DNA from: Actinomycetota bacterium
Lineage (GTDB): Bacteria; Actinomycetota; Actinomycetes; S36-B12
Direction: 5' to 3'
DNA length: 64,000 nt
NCBI GenBank assembly: GCA_016870515.1
Contig: VGBL01000008.1
Location: 1 to 64,000 of the forward strand
Part shown: positions 29,595-39,008 of the stretch, piece after piece
Position numbering within the stretch: the first letter of the stretch is position 1
Layout of the letters: each line of letters starts with the position of its first letter
The notes under the pieces: generated by a model
The model's database searches: none
The model's input: the letters and a program-made list of their open reading frames with translations, nothing else
What the model was told of the DNA's origin: nothing
Made by a program: the position numbers and the translations under genes

Positions 29595-30908
29595 GTGAAG
29601 AGCACCGCCGAGACCCTGTCGCCGACCCGGGTCAAGCTCACCGTCGAGGTGCCCTTCGATGAACTCCGACCCAGCCTGGATGCCGCCTATAAGACCATCG
29701 CAGCGCAGATCAACATCCCCGGCTTCCGCAAGGGCAAGGTGCCCGCCCGTTTGATCGACCAGCGGGTCGGGCGCTCCGCCGTGCTCGAAGAGGCCGTCAA
29801 CGACGTGCTACCGAAGGCCTACGAAGAGGCGCTGCGGCAAAACGACGTCACGCCCCTCGGGCGCCCCAACGTAGAGATCACCGAGATCCAAGACGGCCAG
29901 ACCGTCACCTTCACCGCCGAGGTCGACACTCGGCCGGAGTTCGACCTGCCCGACTACACCGGCATCTCGGTCACGGTAAACGACGCCGAGGTCAGCGACG
30001 ACGACGTCGAGGAGCAGCTCACGGCACTGCGCGGCCGGTTCGCCAGTCTCGTGCCGGTGGAGCGGGCGGCTGCCGATGGCGACGTGCTCCTCGTGGACAT
30101 CTCCGGTGCGCAGGCTGATAGCACCGCCGTCGAGGACCTCAGCGGCAACGCCCTCTCCTACGAACTCGGCACCGATGGCATGCTCCCGGGATTTGACGAC
30201 GCCGTGCGCGGCGCTAGTGCTGGCGAAAGCCGCACGTTCGAATTCACCCCAGAGGTGGGGGAGTTCGCCGGAAGCCCTCTCACGGTGACCGCCACAGTCT
30301 CCACGGTTCGCGAGCGCTTACTACCCGAGGCCGACGACTCCTTCGCCCAGATGGCGTCCGAGTTCGACACCATCGGTGAGCTGCGCGGCGACATCGAGGC
30401 CCGCCTGGCCAAGATCCGCGTCCTGGAGCAAGGCCTCCAGGCTCGCGGCAAGGTCCATGAGGCACTCCTGGAGCTCGTCGACTTCCCGGTGCCCGACGGC
30501 GTCATCCGCGCCGAGGTCGAGGATTACTTCGCCGCTGGCCAAGCGGGCGATGACGAGCAACGGGCAGAGGTGGAGCGCAACGCTCGCAACGGCCTCAAGA
30601 GCCAACTCATCCTCGATCGCATCGCCGAGGCCGAAAGCGTCGCGGTGGGCGAGTCCGAGCTCTCCGCGTGGCTCTTGCAAAATGCCCCGCGCTACGGCAT
30701 GGCCCCCGACGCGTTCGCGCAGGCCCTGGTGCAGGCCGGGCAGCTGCCCATGGCGATCTCCGACATCCGTCGAAGCAAGGCCCTGGCCGTCGTCACCCAG
30801 AAGGCGAAGGTCTTCGATGCGTCGGGGCGCCCGGTCGACCTGGAAGCCCTTGACGCCGACCTGCGAGAGGCAGAGGCGGCAGGCGAGGTCAAGGTCATGG
30901 AGGACTAG
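29595..30908 (+). CDS. tig: Trigger factor (ribosome-associated chaperone, PPIase)
   Basis: A 437-aa ribosome-bound chaperone that receives nascent chains and catalyses prolyl isomerisation. The N-terminal ribosome-binding domain has the signature GFRKGKVP near 45. It is followed by the FKBP domain (DGDVLLVDISGAQ to FTPEVGEFAGSPL) and the helical substrate-binding C-terminal domain. GTG 29595 is chosen because GCAGGAG lies 5 nt upstream; the open frame extends back through tRNA-Pro, which excludes earlier starts. It is followed by a palindromic terminator-like element, then clpP1, the usual actinobacterial order. Confidence 0.95.
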   Translation: MKSTAETLSPTRVKLTVEVPFDELRPSLDAAYKTIAAQINIPGFRKGKVPARLIDQRVGRSAVLEEAVNDVLPKAYEEALRQNDVTPLGRPNVEITEIQDGQTVTFTAEVDTRPEFDLPDYTGISVTVNDAEVSDDDVEEQLTALRGRFASLVPVERAAADGDVLLVDISGAQADSTAVEDLSGNALSYELGTDGMLPGFDDAVRGASAGESRTFEFTPEVGEFAGSPLTVTATVSTVRERLLPEADDSFAQMASEFDTIGELRGDIEARLAKIRVLEQGLQARGKVHEALLELVDFPVPDGVIRAEVEDYFAAGQAGDDEQRAEVERNARNGLKSQLILDRIAEAESVAVGESELSAWLLQNAPRYGMAPDAFAQALVQAGQLPMAISDIRRSKALAVVTQKAKVFDASGRPVDLEALDADLREAEAAGEVKVMED

Positions 30909-30932
30909 CCCGATTTGAGCCTTGGGCGAACA

Positions 30933-30959
30933 CCCGCGGGGCCGGGACTATCCCGCGGG
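30933..30959 (+). terminator. Hairpin after tig built from two CCCGCGGG palindromes
   Basis: CCCGCGGG occurs at 30933-30940 and again at 30952-30959. Each is a palindrome and together they form an 8-bp stem with an 11-nt loop. No T-run follows, so it may pause or protect RNA and may not be a classical intrinsic terminator. Just before it, GGGCGAAC (30924-30931) resembles half of the ClgR operator of actinobacterial clp promoters. Confidence 0.4.
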
Positions 30960-30969
30960 CCGTCAGCGT

Positions 30970-30999
30970 TAGGGTCAGTAAGGTGGGCGCCCAGCGCCC
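30970..30999 (+). promoter_or_regulatory. Promoter and leader hairpin of clpP1-clpP2
   Basis: Two -10-like hexamers, TAGGGT (30970-30975) and TAAGGT (30979-30984), are followed by a hairpin GGGCGC-CCA-GCGCCC (30985-30999) and then the AAAGGAG ribosome-binding site of clpP1. Which hexamer is used cannot be told from the sequence. Confidence 0.4.
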
Positions 31000-31023
31000 G
31001 TGACCGTCGTGAAAGGAGTGCGC

Positions 31024-31638
31024 GTGAGCGCGGATAGTTACGTCGACCTGCGGACGGGATCGCCCGGCATGGTGGGCTTTGGCGACATGCTCGACGAGCG
31101 CCTGCTGCGCGAGCGCATCGTGTGGCTCGAGGGCGAGGTGCGCGACGAGAACTCCAATCGCATCGCTAAGCAGCTCCAGGTGCTGGCTGCCGAGGACCCC
31201 GACAAGGACATCACCCTCTACATCAACTCCCCCGGCGGATCCATCACCGCGGGCATGGTCATCTACGACACCATGCAGCTCATCCCCAATGATGTCACCA
31301 CTATTGCGATGGGCCTGGCCGCCTCCATGGGGCAGTTCCTGCTATGCGCGGGCCAAGCGGGCAAGCGCTATGCCACGCCCAACACGCGGATCATGATGCA
31401 CCAGCCGCTGGGCGGCATCGGCGGCACGGCGTCCGACATCAAGATCCAGGCGGAGCAGATGCTCTTCATCAAGAAGCGCATGGCTCAGCTCATCGCCGAG
31501 CACTGCGGCCACACGATCGAGGAGATCGAGGCCGACTCCGATCGCGACCGCTGGTTCACGGCCGAGGAGGCGCGCGACTACCGCTTGATCGACCACGTCT
31601 ACTCGACGGCAGCCGACGCCCCGGGGAGCAAGTCATGA
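31024..31638 (+). CDS. clpP1: ATP-dependent Clp protease proteolytic subunit ClpP1
   Basis: A 204-aa serine protease subunit. The triad Ser101 (GLAASMGQ), His126 (MMHQPLGG) and Asp175 matches E. coli ClpP with a constant offset of 4. Actinobacterial ClpP1 works as a mixed ClpP1P2 tetradecamer fed by ClpX or ClpC1. GTG 31024 (VSADSYVDL) is chosen because AAAGGAG lies 5 nt upstream; an in-frame GTG at 31000 lacks such a site. clpP2 follows almost without a gap, so the two chains are made from one message. Confidence 0.95.
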   Translation: MSADSYVDLRTGSPGMVGFGDMLDERLLRERIVWLEGEVRDENSNRIAKQLQVLAAEDPDKDITLYINSPGGSITAGMVIYDTMQLIPNDVTTIAMGLAASMGQFLLCAGQAGKRYATPNTRIMMHQPLGGIGGTASDIKIQAEQMLFIKKRMAQLIAEHCGHTIEEIEADSDRDRWFTAEEARDYRLIDHVYSTAADAPGSKS

Positions 31639-31667
31639 CGAGTCCACCCTGGTCCCAAGGAGAACGC

Positions 31668-32303
31668 ATGCACACGCAGTCGGGCCTATCCGTGCCCTCG
31701 GCCCGCTACATCGTCCCGGAGTTCCGCGAGCGGGTCGCCAACGGCGAGCGGGTGCACAACCCCTACACCAAGCTCTTCGAGGAGCGCATCATCTTCCTCG
31801 GCGTGCAGATCGATGACGCATCGGCCGACGACGTCATGGCACAACTCCTGTGCCTCGAGTCGATGGATCCCGATCGCGACATCCAGATCTACATCAACTC
31901 GCCCGGCGGTTCCTACACCGCGATGACCGCCATCTACGACACGATGCAGTTCGTCAAGCCGCAGGTGCAGACCGTGTGCCTGGGCCAGGCCGCATCGGCA
32001 GCGGCAGTCCTGCTCGCGGCCGGCACCCCAGGCAAGCGCTTCGCCCTGCCCCACGCGCGCATCCTGATCCACCAGCCCTACACCGAGGGTGGCGGCCAGG
32101 CGTCCGACGTCGAGATCCAGGCCAATGAGATCCTGCGCATGCGCGACGAAATGGAAGGTATCTTGTCGCAGCACACCGGCCGCTCGAAGGAGCAGATCGA
32201 GAAGGACATCGAGCGCGACCGCATTCTCACGGCCGATGCCGCTAAGGAATACGGGCTCATCGACCAGGTGATCGCGTCCCGCAAGGTCGCCACCCCCGCC
32301 TGA
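31668..32303 (+). CDS. clpP2: ATP-dependent Clp protease proteolytic subunit ClpP2
   Basis: A 211-aa ClpP2 partner of ClpP1. [14 protein letters not shown] holds the nucleophile Ser and [10 protein letters not shown] the His; [20 protein letters not shown] is typical of ClpP2. Two starts compete. ATG 31668 has a perfect AAGGAG 5 nt upstream and gives the length before ARYIVP seen in mycobacterial ClpP2. ATG 31635 overlaps the clpP1 stop as ATGA with a GGGGAG upstream and adds 11 residues. I prefer 31668. Confidence 0.94.
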   Translation: MHTQSGLSVPSARYIVPEFRERVANGERVHNPYTKLFEERIIFLGVQIDDASADDVMAQLLCLESMDPDRDIQIYINSPGGSYTAMTAIYDTMQFVKPQVQTVCLGQAASAAAVLLAAGTPGKRFALPHARILIHQPYTEGGGQASDVEIQANEILRMRDEMEGILSQHTGRSKEQIEKDIERDRILTADAAKEYGLIDQVIASRKVATPA

Positions 32304-32370
32304 GGGCAGCAGTCCGCTCACGGCTGAACGCGCCGGGGCGTATTTCACGCCGGAATCCGTCCCCGGGCGG

Positions 32371-32409
32371 TACCGTCGTAACTCCGGGGCGCCTCAGGTG
32401 CGCCCCTTT
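32371..32409 (+). promoter_or_regulatory. clpX promoter followed by a terminator-like leader hairpin
   Basis: TACCGT (32371-32376) is a good -10 box for clpX. Between it and the clpX GTG lies a perfect hairpin GGGGCGC (32386-32392), loop CTCAGGT, GCGCCCC (32400-32406), then TTT. If RNA from clpP2 ends here, it is a terminator; if RNA starts at TACCGT, it sits in the clpX leader and could attenuate expression. Confidence 0.5.
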
Positions 32410-32424
32410 GCCTAGGGAGCAGTT

Positions 32425-33723
32425 GTGGCGCGCATCGGCGATGGGGGTGACCTCCTCAAGTGCTCGTTCTGCGGCAAGAGCCAGAAGCAGGTCAAGAAGC
32501 TCATCGCTGGTCCCGGCGTCTACATCTGCGATGAGTGCATCGACCTGTGCAACGAGATCATCGAAGAGGAGCTCAACGACTCCACCGATGTCTCGTTCGG
32601 CGAACTCCCCAAGCCACGCGAGATCTACGAGTTCCTCGACAACTATGTCATCGGCCAGGACGTCGCCAAGAAGGCGCTCTCCGTGGCGGTCTACAACCAC
32701 TACAAGCGCGTGCAGGCAGGCGCCAACCAGCGCGGCCGCGAAGACGCCGTGGAGCTCGCCAAGTCCAACATCCTGCTGCTCGGCCCGACCGGCTCCGGCA
32801 AGACGCTTCTCGCGCAGACCCTTGCCCGCATGCTCAACGTCCCCTTCGCGATCGCCGACGCCACGGCCCTCACGGAGGCAGGCTACGTCGGCGAAGATGT
32901 AGAAAACATCCTGCTCAAGTTGATCCAGGCTGCCGACTACGACGTCAAGAAGGCCGAGACGGGCATCATCTACATCGACGAGATCGACAAGATCGCCCGC
33001 AAGAGCGAAAACCCGTCGATCACCCGCGACGTCTCCGGCGAGGGCGTCCAGCAGGCACTGCTCAAGATCCTCGAGGGCACCACGGCATCGGTGCCTCCAC
33101 AGGGCGGTCGCAAGCACCCCCACCAGGAATTCATCCAGATAGACACGACCAACGTGCTCTTCATCGTGGGCGGCGCGTTCGCGGGCCTCGACTCGATCAT
33201 CGAGCAGCGCATTGGCAAGAAGCGCGTCGGCTTCACCTTCGACATCGTCTCCGATGATGGCGAGACCGTCAGCGACACCAATCCCGACGACATCTTCGGC
33301 TACGTCATGCCCGAAGACATGCTCAAGTTCGGCATGATCCCCGAGTTCATCGGCCGCCTGCCGGTCTTCACCTCCGTGACCAAACTCGACCGCGAGGCCT
33401 TGGTCAAGGTGCTGACCGAGCCGCGCAACGCCCTCGTGAAGCAATACCAGCGCCTCTTTGACCTAGACGCCGTCGAGCTTGACTTCACCGAGGGCGCGCT
33501 CGGCGAGATCGCTGATCAGGCGCTCAAGCGCGGCACCGGTGCGCGTGGTCTGCGGGCGATTCTCGAGGAGGTTCTTCTCAATGTCATGTACGACGTTCCC
33601 AGTCGCTCCGACGTCGCGCGCGTAGTCGTCACCGAAGAGACCGTGCGCGACAACGTCCTGCCCACCCTCGTCCCGCGTGAGATCGAGACTCCCAAGCGCC
33701 GAGTGCGCAAGGAGTCCGCGTAG
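32425..33723 (+). CDS. clpX: ATP-dependent Clp protease ATPase subunit ClpX
   Basis: A 432-aa AAA+ unfoldase that delivers substrates to ClpP1P2. The N-terminal zinc-binding dimerisation domain has Cys13, Cys16, Cys35 and Cys38. Walker A GPTGSGKT is at 120-127, Walker B IIYIDEID near 184, and the sensor and IGF-loop region ([11 protein letters not shown]) are intact. GTG 32425 has GGGAG 5-6 nt upstream. Downstream is a dead sulfotransferase gene, then convergent valS. The gene has its own promoter, as in other actinobacteria where clpX is separate from clpP1P2. Confidence 0.97.
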   Translation: MARIGDGGDLLKCSFCGKSQKQVKKLIAGPGVYICDECIDLCNEIIEEELNDSTDVSFGELPKPREIYEFLDNYVIGQDVAKKALSVAVYNHYKRVQAGANQRGREDAVELAKSNILLLGPTGSGKTLLAQTLARMLNVPFAIADATALTEAGYVGEDVENILLKLIQAADYDVKKAETGIIYIDEIDKIARKSENPSITRDVSGEGVQQALLKILEGTTASVPPQGGRKHPHQEFIQIDTTNVLFIVGGAFAGLDSIIEQRIGKKRVGFTFDIVSDDGETVSDTNPDDIFGYVMPEDMLKFGMIPEFIGRLPVFTSVTKLDREALVKVLTEPRNALVKQYQRLFDLDAVELDFTEGALGEIADQALKRGTGARGLRAILEEVLLNVMYDVPSRSDVARVVVTEETVRDNVLPTLVPREIETPKRRVRKESA

Positions 33724-33727
33724 ACGC

Positions 33728-34276
33728 ATTCGGATCTTCTGCCTGGGCACAGGTTGATCCGGCACCACGACGTTCACGCGTGCGCTTCAGCACGCCACCA
33801 ACTACACCAGCGGTCATGAGACCCGCTCCGCCATGCTGGGTGACGCGCGTCTGGACTACGCCGATTGGCATGCCGAGGCCGACAACCGGCTGACGTGGAT
33901 GCTAGGAGCACTCGGCGACCGATTCGGCAATGATCCGGTCTATGTGCACCTCACCCGTGATCGCGACGCGGTCATCGACAGCTTTCGAGAGCGGCACTGG
34001 GGTCGCATCTCGATCCTCCGGGCTTTTGGATAAGGGATCATCTCCCGTCGTGAGCCCTACACCGACGACGAGTGGACGCACGTGGCCGCGACCTTTGTCG
34101 ACACCGTCACGGCCAATGTCCGGGCCTTCCTCGCCGGACGCCCACGGGCCATCACGATGTCTCTCGAGGATCCGCTCGGCGGATTCGAGCAGGTGTGGCA
34201 ATTGGGCGGAGTCGAGGGCGACTATGCCTCTGCATGCGCCGAGTGGGGCGTGCAGCACAACGCACGGAGGTCCTAG
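33728..34276 (+). pseudogene. Sulfotransferase-family gene inactivated by two in-frame stops
   Basis: One continuous reading frame encodes a PAPS-dependent sulfotransferase-like protein of about 182 codons. The 5'-phosphosulfate loop reads IFCLGTG-stop-SGTTT, where TGA (33755-33757) replaces an expected Arg/Lys codon; CGA to TGA is one transition. A second stop, TAA at 34031-34033, interrupts LRAFG-stop-GIISRREP. The expected start codon is ATT (33728) with no ribosome-binding site. The rest (HATNYTSGHETRSAMLGDA, VYVHLTRDRDAVIDSF, ITMSLEDPLGGFEQVW) is well preserved, so inactivation looks recent. The stop overlaps the valS stop in CTAG. Confidence 0.8.
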
Positions 34277-36831
34277 TCGGACATCGGGGCGAGCGTCACG
34301 TCGACGTTGATGGCGTCGCCGCCAGGTGCGAACTCCAGTTCGGCGATGGAGCCGGCTGCCTTCAGGTCACCGGCGACGTCAGCGATCCGCTGAATTGACG
34401 CGGCGGGGCCGGTGACCCGGGCACGCTCCACGTCGGCCTTCATCGAGACCTTGGCGTCGCTCTTGGCTTTGCGCACAAGTGACAGTGCGGCCGCCGTGTC
34501 AGCGACCGTCCTTGGATCGCCTGTGGCGGCAATGTCAAGGATCTCCTCGGGCGCCGGCCATGCCGCTTGGTGAATCGAACCTTCCCGCCACCACGACCAG
34601 ACCTCGTCTGCGACGAAAGGAAGGAAGGGCGCGAACAGGCGCAGTTGGACGTCGAGGGCCAGGGCCAGGGCAGCCTTGGCGGAAGCCTCTCCTTGGGGAC
34701 CCTGGCCGCCGTAGGCGCGGTCCTTGACCAATTCCACGTGATCGTCGGTGAACGACCAGAAGAACGTCTCGGCGAGCTCCAGGGCCCGGGTGTAGTTGTA
34801 GTCCTCGAATGCGGCGGTTGCCTGGCGCACCGTCTCGGCGAGATCGGCCAGCATGGCCCGATCAAGTGGTGCCGTGATCACGGCAGGGTCGGCGACGGGA
34901 GCAAGTCCCAGCACGAATTTCGAGGCGTTGAGGATCTTGATCGCTAGGCGGCGGCCGATCTTCATCTGTCCGACATCGAATGCCGTGTCTGTGCCGGGGC
35001 GCCCCGAGGCCGCCCAGTAGCGAACGGCGTCGGAGCCGTGCTCGTCGAGCAGGCCCATGGGTGTGACGACATTGCCCTTGGACTTGCTCATCTTCTTGCG
35101 ATCGGGATCCAGGATCCAGCCACTGATTGCAGTGTCTGTCCAGGGAAGCCCACCGAACTCCAGGTGGCTTCGGACGACCGTCGAGAAGAGCCACGTGCGG
35201 ATGATTTCGTGGGCCTGGGGCCGCAGATCCATCGGGAAGACACGCGACCACAGATCGTCGTCGCGGCTCCAACCGCCAGCGATCTGCGGGGTGAGCGACG
35301 ACGTAGCCCAGGTATCCATGACATCGGGATCGCCCATGAAGCCCCCGGGCTTACCGCGTGAATCCTCGTTGTAGCCCGCCGGGACGTCGGTTAACGGGTC
35401 GATCGGCAGCAGCGAATCGTCGGGCACGAGAGGCGTGTCGTAGAGCGGATTGCCGTCCTTGTCCAGCGCGTACCACAGGGGAATGGGTACGCCGAAGAAC
35501 CTTTGCCGTGAGATGAGCCAGTCCCCGTTGAGGCCTTCGACCCAGTTCTCGTATCGCACGAGCATGTGAGACGGATGCCAATGCAGTTGGCAACCACGCT
35601 CAAGTAGTGCCTGTCGGAGCTCGGGATCGCGCCCGCCATTGGTCAGGTACCACTGGCGGGTGGTCACGATTTCCAGCGGCCGGTCGCCCTTCTCGAAGAA
35701 CTTCACCGCGTGCGTGATCTCGCGGGGTTCACCGACGAGGTCACCCGACTCGCGCAGCAACTGTGCGATGGCCTCCTTCGCGGAGTGGGCGGTCTTGCCA
35801 GCGAGTTCGGCGTAGGTGGCCTGCCCCGCGGCGCTCTCGATCCAGGCGGGCATCTCGGCGAGCAGGCGGCCGTCCCAGCCGATGATGGGGCGTGTAGGCA
35901 GTTGGAGTTCGCGCCACCACGTGACGTCGGTGAGGTCGCCGAAGGTGCAGATCATCGCGATGCCGGAGCCCTTCTCGGGATCCGCCAGGGCGTGGGCCAC
36001 GACGGGAACCTCGACCCCGAAGAGCGGAGTACGCACAGTCGAGCCGAAGAGGGGCTGGTAGCGCTTGTCATCAGGGTGGGCGACCAAAGCGACACAGGCC
36101 GGAATGAGTTCGGGGCGCGTCGTCTCGATGAAGACCGGGCCCGATCCATCGCTGCGGGCGAACCCGATGCGGTGATAGGCACCCGGACGCTCTCGATCCT
36201 CCAACTCAGCCTGTGCGACGGCCGTGCGGAAGGTGACATCCCAGAGCGTCGGGGCCTCTGTCTGATACGCCTCGCCGCGGGCCAGGTTATTGAGGAACGC
36301 CCGCTGCGAGACGGCGCGCGCATTGCGATCGATGGTCTGGTAGGTCTGGGTCCAATCGATCGACAGGCCAAGTCGTCGCCAGAGCTCCTCGAAGGCCTTC
36401 TCGTCTTCGACCGTCAGGCGCTCGCAGAGCTCGACAAAATTGCGACGGGAGATGGGGATCTGGTTCTTCGGGCCGGGCTCCTCCGGCGGCAGGAATCCCG
36501 GGTCGTAGGGGAGCGAAGGGTCGCATCGCACGCCGAAGTAGTTCTGCACGCGACGCTCTGTTGGCAGGCCGTTGTCGTCCCATCCCATGGGGTAGAACAC
36601 GGAGTAGCCGCGCATGCGCTTGTAGCGCGCGATGCAGTCGGTGTGGGTGTAGGAGAAGACGTGGCCGACGTGGAGTGACCCGCTCACGGTCGGTGGTGGA
36701 GTGTCGATCGCATAGACCTCAGATCGCGGCCGCGTGCGATCGAAGCGGTAGGCCCCCGATCGCTCCCACTCCTCGACCAAGCGCTTCTCGATGCCATCGA
36801 TGCTGGGCTTGTCGGGGAGTCGGGCGCTCAT
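34273..36831 (-). CDS. valS: Valyl-tRNA synthetase
   Basis: An 852-aa class I synthetase attaching valine to tRNA-Val. The ATP-binding HIGH motif appears as HVGH (PPPTVSGSLHVGHVFSYT, near 54) and the KMSKS motif as KKMSKSKGNVV (near 580). The CP1 editing domain lies between them and the anticodon-binding domain follows. ATG 36831 (MSARLPDKPS) lies 8 nt after TAAGAT (36840-36845, minus strand); a second ATG 10 nt upstream is out of frame. It is divergent from folC, its usual neighbour in actinobacteria, where the two genes are often co-oriented. Confidence 0.97.
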   Translation of the reverse strand: MSARLPDKPSIDGIEKRLVEEWERSGAYRFDRTRPRSEVYAIDTPPPTVSGSLHVGHVFSYTHTDCIARYKRMRGYSVFYPMGWDDNGLPTERRVQNYFGVRCDPSLPYDPGFLPPEEPGPKNQIPISRRNFVELCERLTVEDEKAFEELWRRLGLSIDWTQTYQTIDRNARAVSQRAFLNNLARGEAYQTEAPTLWDVTFRTAVAQAELEDRERPGAYHRIGFARSDGSGPVFIETTRPELIPACVALVAHPDDKRYQPLFGSTVRTPLFGVEVPVVAHALADPEKGSGIAMICTFGDLTDVTWWRELQLPTRPIIGWDGRLLAEMPAWIESAAGQATYAELAGKTAHSAKEAIAQLLRESGDLVGEPREITHAVKFFEKGDRPLEIVTTRQWYLTNGGRDPELRQALLERGCQLHWHPSHMLVRYENWVEGLNGDWLISRQRFFGVPIPLWYALDKDGNPLYDTPLVPDDSLLPIDPLTDVPAGYNEDSRGKPGGFMGDPDVMDTWATSSLTPQIAGGWSRDDDLWSRVFPMDLRPQAHEIIRTWLFSTVVRSHLEFGGLPWTDTAISGWILDPDRKKMSKSKGNVVTPMGLLDEHGSDAVRYWAASGRPGTDTAFDVGQMKIGRRLAIKILNASKFVLGLAPVADPAVITAPLDRAMLADLAETVRQATAAFEDYNYTRALELAETFFWSFTDDHVELVKDRAYGGQGPQGEASAKAALALALDVQLRLFAPFLPFVADEVWSWWREGSIHQAAWPAPEEILDIAATGDPRTVADTAAALSLVRKAKSDAKVSMKADVERARVTGPAASIQRIADVAGDLKAAGSIAELEFAPGGDAINVDVTLAPMSD

Positions 36832-36839
36832 GGGCGCTC

Positions 36840-36860
36840 ATCTTAGGAGGCCACTAGTGT
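36840..36860. promoter_or_regulatory. Divergent leaderless promoters for valS and folC
   Basis: TAAGAT (minus, 36840-36845) is 8 nt from the valS ATG. TAGTGT (plus, 36855-36860) is 7 nt from the folC GTG. Start codons are only 36 bp apart, so the promoters overlap upstream. Confidence 0.5.
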
Positions 36861-36867
36861 GGAGATC

Positions 36868-38241
36868 GTGGCGGATGGCGACGGTTCGAGCACGTCGATG
36901 CCTGCCGACTACGCGTCGCTACAGGAACAACTTCTGGGTCGCTGGCCTGAGAGCGCGATCCAGCCCTCGCTGGAGCGCATCGCCGCCATCATGGATCTCC
37001 TGGGAGAGCCGCAGTTGACCTACCCGGTCATCCAGGTCACCGGCACCAACGGCAAGTCATCGACTGCACGCATGATTGCGAGCCTGCTTCGCGCCTTCGG
37101 GCTACGAACCGGCCTCTACACCAGTCCCCACCTCGTGGACATTCGCGAACGCATCGAGATCGACGGTTCGCCCATCAGCCCTGAAGCGTTGGTCGCTGTT
37201 GCCTACGACGTCGCTCCATACATCGCCGCCGTCGACTCGCGAATGGAGTCAGAGGGTCGCACCCCCGTCACCTTCTTTGAGGCCATGACCGCCATCGCCT
37301 ATGCCGCCTTCGCCGATGCTCCGGTGGATGTCGCAGTCGTCGAAGTGGGCATCGGGGGCACCTGGGACGCCACATCCGTGTGCCGCCCGCAGGTCGCGGT
37401 GTTCACTCGCGTGGATATTGACCACGCAGACATCCTCGGAGAGACCATCGAACTCATTGCGAGCGAGAAGTCGGGAATTATTCGCGAGGGATCTTTTGCT
37501 GTTTCCGCGAGTCAGGATCCGGCGGCCGAGTCGGTGATCCGGGCGCGCGCAGCCGGGATGGGAGCCACCGTCGCCTGGCAGGGCGACAACTTCTGGGTCG
37601 CAGACCGCACGGTGGCCGTTGGCGGACAGGTGCTCAACCTGCACGGGCTTACGTGCGAGTACGACGACGTGTTCGTGCCGCTCTTCGGCCCCTTCCAAGC
37701 AGACAACGCGGCTGTAGCCCTCGCCGCGGTCGAGGCCTTCGTCGGCGGGGGCGCCTTCGCGCTGGATGTCGATGCCGTGCGCCAGGGGTTTGCGGACGTC
37801 GTGTCACCGGGACGACTGGAGATCGCACGTCGTGGTCCCACGGTGATCGTCGACGCCGCTCACAATCCCGCCGGTGCAAAGGCGTTGGCGAAGGCCCTGG
37901 GCGAGTCATTCGCCTTCACACACCTGGTCGGGGTGGTTGCCGTGCTCGGCGACAAGGACGTCGGGGGCATCCTGACGGCGCTTGAGCCTGTGCTCGATCA
38001 GGTCGTCGTCACCCAAAACGCTTCACCGCGCTGCCTTCCCGTCGATGACCTCGCAGCTCTGGCCCGGCAGGTCTTCGGCGACGAACGCGTCGAGGTCGCT
38101 CCGCAGATCGATGATGCGATCGATGTCGGCGTGAGACTGGCTGAGGAGGCCGACACATATGCGGCGTCGGGCGTGATCGTGACCGGCTCTGTGGTTACTG
38201 CCGGTCAAGCGCGTGTGCTGCTGGGAGTTCGAGACCGGTGA
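36868..38241 (+). CDS. folC: Folylpolyglutamate synthase / dihydrofolate synthase
   Basis: A 457-aa Mur-ligase-like enzyme that adds glutamate to dihydropteroate and to folates. The P-loop reads VTGTNGKSSTARM (near 55), the omega-loop region TSPHLVDIRERI follows, and VVEVGIGGTWDATSV is typical of actinobacterial FolC. Start GTG 36868 is set by TAGTGT 7 nt upstream; an in-frame GTG at 36859 lies inside that box and ATG 36898 is a further alternative. The DUF4233 gene overlaps the stop through GTGA. Confidence 0.95.
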   Translation: MADGDGSSTSMPADYASLQEQLLGRWPESAIQPSLERIAAIMDLLGEPQLTYPVIQVTGTNGKSSTARMIASLLRAFGLRTGLYTSPHLVDIRERIEIDGSPISPEALVAVAYDVAPYIAAVDSRMESEGRTPVTFFEAMTAIAYAAFADAPVDVAVVEVGIGGTWDATSVCRPQVAVFTRVDIDHADILGETIELIASEKSGIIREGSFAVSASQDPAAESVIRARAAGMGATVAWQGDNFWVADRTVAVGGQVLNLHGLTCEYDDVFVPLFGPFQADNAAVALAAVEAFVGGGAFALDVDAVRQGFADVVSPGRLEIARRGPTVIVDAAHNPAGAKALAKALGESFAFTHLVGVVAVLGDKDVGGILTALEPVLDQVVVTQNASPRCLPVDDLAALARQVFGDERVEVAPQIDDAIDVGVRLAEEADTYAASGVIVTGSVVTAGQARVLLGVRDR

Positions 38242-38558
38242 GGGTTCTCGGTGGATCGGTGCTGGCCCTGGAGGCGATCGTAGTCATCCTGGCGATTCCC
38301 GTGGTCATCGTGGTCGGGACCCTTCCGGTATCGCCGGCCATTGCGATCCCGGTGGGAGTCGCCCTGGCTATCGGCCTGATTGTCGCTGCGCGCTACGTCA
38401 CGAGGCCCTGGGCCATACCGGTCGGCTGGGTGCTCCAGGCGTTGGTTGTCCTCACCGGATTTCTTGCTCCCGCGATGTTCATCGTCGGCGGGATCTTTGC
38501 GCTGTTGTGGCTGCTCGCCATCAGGCTCGCCAGCGACGTCGAAGGTCGCGCCCAGTAG
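38238..38558 (+). CDS. DUF4233 small membrane protein
   Basis: A 106-aa protein with four closely spaced hydrophobic helices (VLALEAIVVILAIPVVIVVG, AIAIPVGVALAIGLIVAA, PVGWVLQALVVLTGFLAPAMF, IVGGIFALLWLLAIRLA). It fits DUF4233, an actinobacterial family almost always encoded directly after folC. GTG 38238 overlaps the folC stop as GTGA. Placed between folC and ndk it is part of a folC-DUF4233-ndk operon. Function unknown. Confidence 0.9.
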   Translation: MRVLGGSVLALEAIVVILAIPVVIVVGTLPVSPAIAIPVGVALAIGLIVAARYVTRPWAIPVGWVLQALVVLTGFLAPAMFIVGGIFALLWLLAIRLASDVEGRAQ

Positions 38559-38594
38559 GCTGCAGCCACCTTCCGTCACCAACAGGAGATTTCC

Positions 38595-39005
38595 TTGACT
38601 CAGCGCACCCTCGTCCTGGTTAAGCCCGATGGCGTTGCACGCGGCCTCGTCGGCAACGTCCTCTCGCGCATTGAACGCAAGGGATTTCGGCTCATCGCCC
38701 TGGAGATGCGTACCCTCAGCGCAACCGTTGCAGAGGAGCATTACGCCGAGCACGCCGGCAAGCCCTTCTTCCGGGATCTCGTTGACTTCATCACCTCCGG
38801 TCCGCTGGTCGCGGCCGTCATCGAAGGCCCCGAGGCAATCGCCTCTTGGCGGACGATGATGGGAGCGACCAATCCGGCCAACTCAGCTCCGGGCACCATT
38901 CGTGGGGATCTAGCGACGGAGACGCAGTTCAACGTGACCCACGGATCGGATTCCCCCGAGTCGGCAGCCCGCGAGATCGCACTCTTCTTCCCCGGCCTGG
39001 CGTAG
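38595..39005 (+). CDS. ndk: Nucleoside diphosphate kinase
   Basis: A 136-aa enzyme that balances NTP and dNTP pools by phosphate transfer through His116 (FNVTHGSDS). [15 protein letters not shown] at the N-terminus and [13 protein letters not shown] are family hallmarks. The start is TTG 38595, supported by CAGGAG 6 nt upstream. Length is standard. It is the third gene of the folC unit, and the alpha/beta hydrolase gene begins 3 nt after its stop. Confidence 0.97.
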   Translation: MTQRTLVLVKPDGVARGLVGNVLSRIERKGFRLIALEMRTLSATVAEEHYAEHAGKPFFRDLVDFITSGPLVAAVIEGPEAIASWRTMMGATNPANSAPGTIRGDLATETQFNVTHGSDSPESAAREIALFFPGLA

Positions 39006-39008
39006 TCC

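Noticed and set aside
33755..34033. Stop-codon recoding (selenocysteine or readthrough) in the sulfotransferase
   Set aside because: Two different stops (TGA and TAA), no start codon and no recoding element; gene death is simpler.
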